From: an uncultured Alphaproteobacteria bacterium
Lineage (GTDB): Bacteria; Pseudomonadota; Alphaproteobacteria; RF32; CAG-239
Direction of reading: 5' to 3'
DNA: 64,000 nucleotides
Assembly: GCA_934248075.1 (NCBI GenBank)
Contig: CAKQKH010000001.1
Span: 62,001 to 126,000 of the forward strand
Within the stretch, counting starts at the first letter, position 1; every line of letters starts with the position of its first letter. Of this stretch, positions 59,008-64,000 are shown piece by piece. A model generated the notes under the pieces. It saw only the letters and a program-made list of their open reading frames with translations, was not told the origin of the DNA and ran no database searches. Both the position numbers and the translations under genes were made by a program.

Positions 59008-59478
59008 TTATGAATCTTCGTGGTGTTTTTTGCAAAAACCGCTTCTGCAGCCGAGCCCCCAGCACATTTGCAATTCTAATTCTTGGGTTGAAAACTCAGT
59101 TTTTTCGGCAACAATCTTAAATCCGTTTTGCATATAAAAGCTCAAAGCTCGGCGATTTTTAGCAAAAACATTAAGGCTGAGCAAAGGATATCTGCGTTGA
59201 GCATACTTTAACAGTTTGCGTCCGATTTTGTGGTTTTGAAATTTTGGCGCCACAAACAAAGCGCCTACATGCTTTTTGTCGGCAATGCTTATAAAACCCT
59301 TAATTTGATGTTTATCAACAAATACAAATGTCTCCGTATTTGGCAAGTAGTGTTGAATAACGGATTCCTTCATGTCGCGCCAATATTTTGCAGATACAAA
59401 CCCATGCGCCTGCAAAGAGGCTTCTAACCACAAATCCGAAATTTTTATAAAGTCTGTTTGTCGGCCGCGGCGAATCAT
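59008..59478 (-). CDS. GNAT-family N-acetyltransferase
   Basis: A 156-residue acetyltransferase. GFVSAKYWRDM, GFISIADKKHVGALFVAPKFQNHKIGRKLLKYA (the acetyl-CoA motif A equivalent, V-x-x-x-x-x-x-x-G-[KR]) and NVFAKNRRALSFYMQNGF fit the YjaB/PhnO branch. Substrate unknown. The ATG overlaps the stop of parE (TAATG). The C-terminus is cysteine-rich (CWGLGCRSGFC). Confidence 0.85.
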   Translation of the reverse strand: MIRRGRQTDFIKISDLWLEASLQAHGFVSAKYWRDMKESVIQHYLPNTETFVFVDKHQIKGFISIADKKHVGALFVAPKFQNHKIGRKLLKYAQRRYPLLSLNVFAKNRRALSFYMQNGFKIVAEKTEFSTQELELQMCWGLGCRSGFCKKHHEDS

Positions 59479-61466
59479 TAAATGTCCAAATCATCTACAA
59501 ATTTAGCGCGCTCAATAATAAACTTAAATCTGGTTTCCGGATTTTTGCCCATCAGCCGATCAACCATACGTCTGGTTTCAAAAGCTTCTTCTTTACCTTC
59601 CTCGGTGTTGGTTGACGGAATCATCACCCGCAACAACAGGCGATTCTTTTTATCCATAGTGGTTTCTTTTAGCTGCAAAGCGCTCATTTCGCCCAGACCC
59701 TTAAAACGGCTGATATCCGGTTTTTGATTGCCTTTAACTACTTTGGATAGGATTTTGTCTTTGTCGTCGTCGTCCAAAGCATAATAGTTTTTGCCGCCAA
59801 CCGCGATTTTGTACAATGGTGGTGTGGCAATAAACAAATGTCCGTTTTCAATCAATTTAGGCATTTGCTGGTAGAAAAATGTCATCAGCAAAGAGGCAAT
59901 ATGCGCGCCGTCAACGTCGGCATCGGTCATGATTATGATTTTCTCATAGCGCAGATTTTCTTCTTTGTAATTTTCCTTAACCCCGCAGCCCAAGGCCTCG
60001 CACATATCTTTGATTTCTTGGTTTTGCAAAATTTTATCCAGACTGGCGCTGGCCACGTTCAAAATCTTGCCGCGCAGAGGCAAAATTGCCTGCGTAAAGC
60101 GATCACGCCCTTGTTTAGCCGAACCGCCTGCGGAGTCTCCCTCGACAATAAAAATTTCCGTTCCTTCTGCCGCGGCCTGAGAACAATCTGCCAATTTGCC
60201 CGGTAAGCGCAAGCGCTTGGTTGGAGTTTTGCGAGTTTGAACTTTTTCTTCTTTCTTTTTCTTTCTGGCTTCGGCACGATCAATTACATATTCTAGCAAG
60301 GCGGTGGCGTTTTCCGGATCAGACGACAGCCAGTGATCAAAAGAATCTTTAACCGCCGATTCTACCAAGCGAACAGCTTTGTTAGAGGTTAGTTTATCTT
60401 TGGTTTGTCCCTGAAATTGCGGATCACGAATAAACACCGACAGCATGATGCAGGCATCGCTCAAAAAATCCTCGGCGGTTGCGGTAGCGGCTTTTTTCAC
60501 ATTAGCCATCTCGGCATATTCCTTAAGACTGCGAATTAAGGCTGACTTAATGCCGGCTTCGTGAGTGCCGCCCTGTGGAGTGATTACGGTGTTGCAGTAA
60601 GAGTTGCAAAAACCGTTTTCGTCTTCCGGCCAGGTAATTGCCCACTCAACCTTGCCTTCGTCATTGGCTAATTCAGCTTCTCCGGCAAACGGCCTGCGGT
60701 TGATGGTTGCTCTGGCGCCAATCTGATAATTTAAAAAGTCCAATACGCCGTTAGGAAAACAAAGTTCGGCTTCGGGCGGCGTTGCTTCTCCTTCGCCAAG
60801 GACTTCCGGAGCACAATGCCAATTAATATGGATTCCTTTGAATAAAAATGCTTTGGAACGCGCCATTCGATAAATGCGATTTGGTTGCAGACAGGCTGTG
60901 GCGCCAAAAATTTCTGGATCAGGCTTAAAGGTTATAGATGTTCCGCGACGATTAGGGGCGTTGCCAACAAGCTCCAAAGGCCCCATCGGATATCCGCGCG
61001 AATAATCCTGCCGATATAGCTTTTTGTCGCGAGCTATTTCGACGGTTAGCCGTTCTGAAAGAGCGTTTACCACTGACAATCCTACGCCATGCAAACCTCC
61101 GGAAACTTTATAAGCATTGCCGCCGAATTTGCCGCCGGAGTGCAACATGGTCATAATAACTTCCAGAGCTGATTTGTTGGGATATTTAGGGTGCGGATCA
61201 ACCGGAATACCTCGCCCGTTGTCCGTAATGGTGATTGAATAATCGGCATTCATAGAAACTTCAATCTTATTGGCAAATCCGGCCACCGCTTCGTCCATAG
61301 AGTTGTCCAAAATCTCTGCCACCAAATGGTGCAGGGCGGTTTCATCGGTGCCGCCGATATACATTCCGGGGCGATGCCGAACCGGCTCCAGACCTTCCAA
61401 AACTTCAATGCTGTTGGCACTGTAATCGCTCGCGGCCGGAGCGGTTGATTCAAATAAATCAGCCAT
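59478..61466 (-). CDS. parE: DNA topoisomerase IV subunit B (ParE)
   Basis: Decatenating type II topoisomerase ATPase chain, 662 residues. The GHKL ATPase (EILDNSMDEAVAG, ITDNGRGIPVDPHPKYP, VSGGLHGVGLSVVNALS), transducer, and TOPRIM (EIFIVEGDSAGGSAKQGRDRFTQAILPLRGKILNV, DADVDGAHI) are all visible. It is ParE rather than GyrB on length and motif style. It is convergent or alone, with parC not in the window. Confidence 0.94.
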   Translation of the reverse strand: MADLFESTAPAASDYSANSIEVLEGLEPVRHRPGMYIGGTDETALHHLVAEILDNSMDEAVAGFANKIEVSMNADYSITITDNGRGIPVDPHPKYPNKSALEVIMTMLHSGGKFGGNAYKVSGGLHGVGLSVVNALSERLTVEIARDKKLYRQDYSRGYPMGPLELVGNAPNRRGTSITFKPDPEIFGATACLQPNRIYRMARSKAFLFKGIHINWHCAPEVLGEGEATPPEAELCFPNGVLDFLNYQIGARATINRRPFAGEAELANDEGKVEWAITWPEDENGFCNSYCNTVITPQGGTHEAGIKSALIRSLKEYAEMANVKKAATATAEDFLSDACIMLSVFIRDPQFQGQTKDKLTSNKAVRLVESAVKDSFDHWLSSDPENATALLEYVIDRAEARKKKKEEKVQTRKTPTKRLRLPGKLADCSQAAAEGTEIFIVEGDSAGGSAKQGRDRFTQAILPLRGKILNVASASLDKILQNQEIKDMCEALGCGVKENYKEENLRYEKIIIMTDADVDGAHIASLLMTFFYQQMPKLIENGHLFIATPPLYKIAVGGKNYYALDDDDKDKILSKVVKGNQKPDISRFKGLGEMSALQLKETTMDKKNRLLLRVMIPSTNTEEGKEEAFETRRMVDRLMGKNPETRFKFIIERAKFVDDLDI

Positions 61467-61625
61467 GCTAATCCTCTATCAAAAACACTTAAATTTAGCC
61501 TAAAATAGAACATTTTGTTGCTCAAAACAAGTAGAATTTCCTAGCGATTCACAAGAAATGCAATAAAGATTGACAAAATTTCAAAAACAGCCTAGCTTAT
61601 TGAGGTATTTAATTAAAAATAAATT

Positions 61626-62036
61626 ATGAAAAATGATGTAGTTTCAAAACAGAAGACAACGTTTGTTGTTTCTGTTGGTATGGGAATTTTATGTTTGACG
61701 GCGTTTGGCTGGCTCTGTGGCTTATTGGTGTCGCCGCTTGATCTGGCTCTTGTTGTGCTAACGTCAACATATTTCTCTTTTATGACGTCTTCGCGAGATT
61801 CGACCATAAGCATAAATGCGGTTATGATACTGTGTTTGGCTATCGGATTGCAAATTATGCCGCTCTGGTCGCTGGCATTTGTGTTGTTGCTTGTAATAAT
61901 CTTTTACGCAATGATTATTGAGGGGTACAATGTTCCGTTGACAGCTCTTCTTGTCGCAATTTTGCTGGGTTGCGGGGTGATGTCGTATATTGCTTTTGCG
62001 CTGGTCTTTTGGCTGGCGTCATTGATACTGTTTTAG
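61626..62036 (+). CDS. Small integral membrane protein (136 aa), unknown
   Basis: Four or five hydrophobic segments with very short loops. No recognised motif. The stop overlaps the left arm of a strong terminator. No clear ribosome site precedes the ATG at 61626. Confidence 0.6.
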   Translation: MKNDVVSKQKTTFVVSVGMGILCLTAFGWLCGLLVSPLDLALVVLTSTYFSFMTSSRDSTISINAVMILCLAIGLQIMPLWSLAFVLLLVIIFYAMIIEGYNVPLTALLVAILLGCGVMSYIAFALVFWLASLILF

Positions 62037-62059
62037 CGCCGAATTTTTCGGCGCTTTTT
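62035..62059 (+). terminator. Rho-independent terminator
   Basis: AGCGCCGAA (62035-62043), TTT, TTCGGCGCT (62047-62055), then T5. It insulates rpsB. Confidence 0.9.
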
Positions 62060-62085
62060 CTTATGTCGAATCTTCAAAAAAATGC

Positions 62086-62114
62086 TTGCCAAAATAATAT
62101 TTTAAGTATAAATA
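62086..62114 (+). promoter_or_regulatory. Likely rpsB promoter
   Basis: TTGCCA (62086-62091) and TAAATA (62109-62114) with a 17-base spacer, between the terminator and the rpsB leader. Confidence 0.4.
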
Positions 62115-62153
62115 TGCACTCGGATTGGCAATCCCGCCGATTCATAATTCACA

Positions 62154-62218
62154 CGCAGATTTTAACGGGACAGATGGTCTGTTTCGCTCCGGTGCCTTAA
62201 GGCTCAAGAGAATCTGCG
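62154..62218 (+). promoter_or_regulatory. Structured rpsB leader
   Basis: The rpsB 5' leader folds: CGCAGATT (62154-62161) pairs with AATCTGCG (62211-62218), enclosing the hairpin ACAGA-TGG-TCTGT (62170-62182) and a self-complementary GCCTTAAGGC (62194-62203). Ribosomal protein leaders of this kind often bind the encoded protein for feedback control; S2 does so in enterobacteria. Role here inferred. Confidence 0.5.
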
Positions 62219-62245
62219 GAGGTCTAACCGGAAAAGGATATATAA

Positions 62246-63052
62246 ATGACCCTTCCTACATTTACATTGCGTCAGATGATTGAAGCTGGCGTTCACTTCG
62301 GCCACCACGCTCGTCGTTGGAACCCGAAAATGGCTCCGTATATTTACGGCAAAAAAGACAATATTCACATTATTGACTTGCAGAAAACTTATCCGATGCT
62401 TTACACAGCTTTGGCAACCACTCGTGAGATTGCTGCCAACGGCGGTAAGGTTCTGTTTGTAGCTACCAAACGTCAGGCTCAGGATATCATCAAAGAAAAC
62501 GCGGAAAGATGCGGACAATATTACGTTAACCAGCGTTGGCTCGGTGGTATGCTCACCAACTGGAAAACCGTTCATAAGTCAATTTCTCGCCTTGTTAAAT
62601 TGAACGAAATGGCCGAGAAAAACGACTATGAGGGTTATACCAAAAAAGAGCAGTTGAACCTGAAAAAAGAGCAGGAAAAATTAGCAAAAGAGCTTGGCGG
62701 TATCATGAATATGGGCGGCCAGCCGGATTTGCTGTTTGTTATTGACACCTGCAAAGAATCTTTGGCTATCAAAGAAGCTAAAAAACTGGGCATTCCGGTT
62801 ATCGGCATCTGCGACACCAATGCTGACCCTGAGACCGTAGATTTGCCTGTTCCCGGCAACGATGATGCCATTCGCGCTATTCAGTTCTACGCTGAAATGG
62901 TTTCTGCTGCTGTTCTAGACGGTATGTCTGCTCAAATTGCCGCTCAGGGCGTAAAGGTAGAAGAAATGGTTGAGAAAGAGGAAGAAGAGGCTAAAAAGCC
63001 TGCTCGTAAGAGAACCTCTAAAAAAGCAGCCGCTGAGGCAACTGCCGAATAA
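62246..63052 (+). CDS. rpsB: 30S ribosomal protein S2
   Basis: S2 of the small subunit, 268 residues. LRQMIEAGVHFGHHARRWNPKM, IIDLQKTYPML, VLFVATKRQAQDII, QRWLGGMLTNWKTV and VIGICDTNADPETVDLPVPGNDDA fit S2. The C-terminus is extended and rich in Glu and Lys. AAAAGGAT precedes the ATG. tsf follows. Confidence 0.97.
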   Translation: MTLPTFTLRQMIEAGVHFGHHARRWNPKMAPYIYGKKDNIHIIDLQKTYPMLYTALATTREIAANGGKVLFVATKRQAQDIIKENAERCGQYYVNQRWLGGMLTNWKTVHKSISRLVKLNEMAEKNDYEGYTKKEQLNLKKEQEKLAKELGGIMNMGGQPDLLFVIDTCKESLAIKEAKKLGIPVIGICDTNADPETVDLPVPGNDDAIRAIQFYAEMVSAAVLDGMSAQIAAQGVKVEEMVEKEEEEAKKPARKRTSKKAAAEATAE

Positions 63053-63084
63053 TTCTAAACCATTTTAGAAATATTATCTAAACC

Positions 63085-63130
63085 TGCGGCGGTATAGCTT
63101 CTGTTTGGAAGACTGATATCGCCGCATTTT
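63085..63130 (+). promoter_or_regulatory. Hairpin between rpsB and tsf (attenuator or terminator)
   Basis: TGCGGCG (63085-63091) pairs with CGCCGCA (63120-63126), with inner pairs TTCT/AGAA, followed by TTTTAATCTT. A weak terminator here would lower tsf relative to rpsB, or process the mRNA. Confidence 0.5.
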
Positions 63131-63177
63131 AATCTTAAGGTGTAAAACCGCCTTAGTCAGAAAAGAAGGAATTAAAA

Positions 63178-64000
63178 ATGACGGAAATTACTGCCGCTCA
63201 GGTTAAGGAACTGAGAGAAACCACCGGCGCAGGTATGCTGGATTGCAAAAAAGCTTTGGTAGAGGCCAACGGAAATATGGATGATGCCGTTGACTGGTTG
63301 CGCAAAAAAGGTTTAGCCACTGCCGCCAAAAAAGCCAGCCGCATTGCTGCTGAAGGTTTGGTTTCTGTTTATGTTGAAGGCAATAAAGGCGCTGTTGTTG
63401 AGGTTAACTCTGAGACCGACTTCGTTGCTAAAAATGAAATTTTCCAAAGCTATGTTGCCGACGCCGCTGTTGTTGCTCTGAAAAATTCCGGCGATATCTG
63501 CTGCATGAAATCTTTTAACTGCCCGAAATGCGGCAAAACTTTTGAAGAGCGCTTGACCGACATGATTGCCAAGATTGGTGAAAATATGAATTTGCGCCGT
63601 GCTGCCGTTTTGGAAGTCAATGACGGTGTTGTTGCTTCTTACATTCACAGCGCTGCCGGCGCCAATATTGGTAAAATCGGCGTGCTGGTTGCTCTGGAAT
63701 CTAAAGCCGACAAAGCCAAGTTGCAAGAATTGGGCAAACATATTGCTATGCATGTTGCCGCTTCTGCTCCTTTGTTCTTGAACATTGAGAGCGTTGATCC
63801 GGCTGCTGTTGCTCATGAAAAATCTATTTTTGCCGAACAAGCTAAAGCTTCCGGCAAACCGGAAAACATCATCGAGAAAATGGTTGAAGGCCGTGTTCGC
63901 AAATATTATGAAGAAGTTGTTCTTGAAGAACAGGCATATATTATGGATCCGGACAAGAAGGTTAAACAGGTTATTGCCGATGCTGCCAAAGAGCTTGGCG
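63178..64000 (+). CDS. tsf: Elongation factor Ts (partial, cut by window end)
   Basis: EF-Ts recharges EF-Tu with GTP. The frame is open to the window edge (about 274 codons seen). TAAQVKELRETTGAGMLDCKKAL, VVEVNSETDFVAKNE and IGENMNLRRAAV fit the family. Where relatives have a short loop before IGENM there is a CC...CxxC stretch (ICCMKSFNCPKCGKTFEERL). GAAGGAATT precedes the ATG. Confidence 0.96.
   Translation, partial: MTEITAAQVKELRETTGAGMLDCKKALVEANGNMDDAVDWLRKKGLATAAKKASRIAAEGLVSVYVEGNKGAVVEVNSETDFVAKNEIFQSYVADAAVVALKNSGDICCMKSFNCPKCGKTFEERLTDMIAKIGENMNLRRAAVLEVNDGVVASYIHSAAGANIGKIGVLVALESKADKAKLQELGKHIAMHVAASAPLFLNIESVDPAAVAHEKSIFAEQAKASGKPENIIEKMVEGRVRKYYEEVVLEEQAYIMDPDKKVKQVIADAAKELG

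Noticed and set aside
63313..63840. A 175-codon minus-strand frame at the end of the window
   Set aside because: Antisense to tsf, whose protein is clearly recognised; repetitive composition without a homolog in mind.

Overview
The window is a contiguous piece of an alphaproteobacterial chromosome that spans a strong candidate for the replication origin. Lineage evidence: the order coaE/dnaQ - origin-like gap - rho - mnmE - mnmG - rsmG - parA - parB, the maf - RNase G - yacG cluster, FliX, an IalB-family secreted protein, a CtrA-type site, and a DksA that has lost most of its zinc cysteines as is usual in this class. The DNA is moderately AT-rich and TGA is used as a stop. No insertion sequence, prophage, rRNA operon or CRISPR array was seen. 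Species cannot be named from the sequence alone; an unusual, possibly host-associated lineage is likely.

Layout. 1-13.7 kb: end of a sugar transporter, mnmA, a polyprenol kinase-like gene, tRNA-Arg, rpmB, dnaB with an overlapping chain of small genes (two UPF0260 paralogs and a YgjP-type metallohydrolase), a Bax-inhibitor-1 protein, a PAS/degenerate GGDEF protein, a pseudokinase with a membrane partner, rpoH and rluD. 13.7-21.8 kb: an accessory-looking co-directional cluster with two paralogous membrane proteins, a VirD4/TraG-like coupling ATPase, a long polar protein of unknown function and, at the end, an HNH-like nuclease candidate overlapping a SUKH-like (immunity-type) gene. 21.8-29.8 kb: mostly minus-strand genes (yacG, RNase G, maf, dksA, fliX, a type IVb-like pilin, small envelope proteins, a HAD phosphatase, dnaQ, coaE).

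29.8-30.28 kb is a gene-free, AT-rich stretch with two perfect inverted DnaA boxes, a CtrA-type TTAA-N7-TTAA site, short direct repeats and an AT-rich tract. Genes run mostly away from it on both sides and two parS sites lie 5-8 kb to its right, one in mnmG and one in rsmG, just before parAB. This is the likely oriC.

30.3-64 kb: rho, mnmE, mnmG, an unusual HD-HD-PHP insertion, rsmG, parAB, an FTR-like cysteine-rich protein, yejAB, accA, rmuC, ihfB, lapA, accD, then recR - ybaB - dnaX - SRP RNA, an LpoA-like lipoprotein, rsmI, yraN, rlmN, an IalB protein, CCA-adding enzyme, kdsB, a HAD phosphatase, two tRNA-Ala genes, a GNAT acetyltransferase, parE, a small membrane protein, and rpsB - tsf, cut by the window edge.

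The best candidates for something undescribed are the VirD4-like cluster ending in a nuclease/immunity-like pair, a ten-A slippage tract in dnaX that would generate a short gamma-like product, a CxxC-bearing replacement in EF-Ts, and a roughly 126-bp foldback repeat between mnmA and the polyprenol kinase gene.
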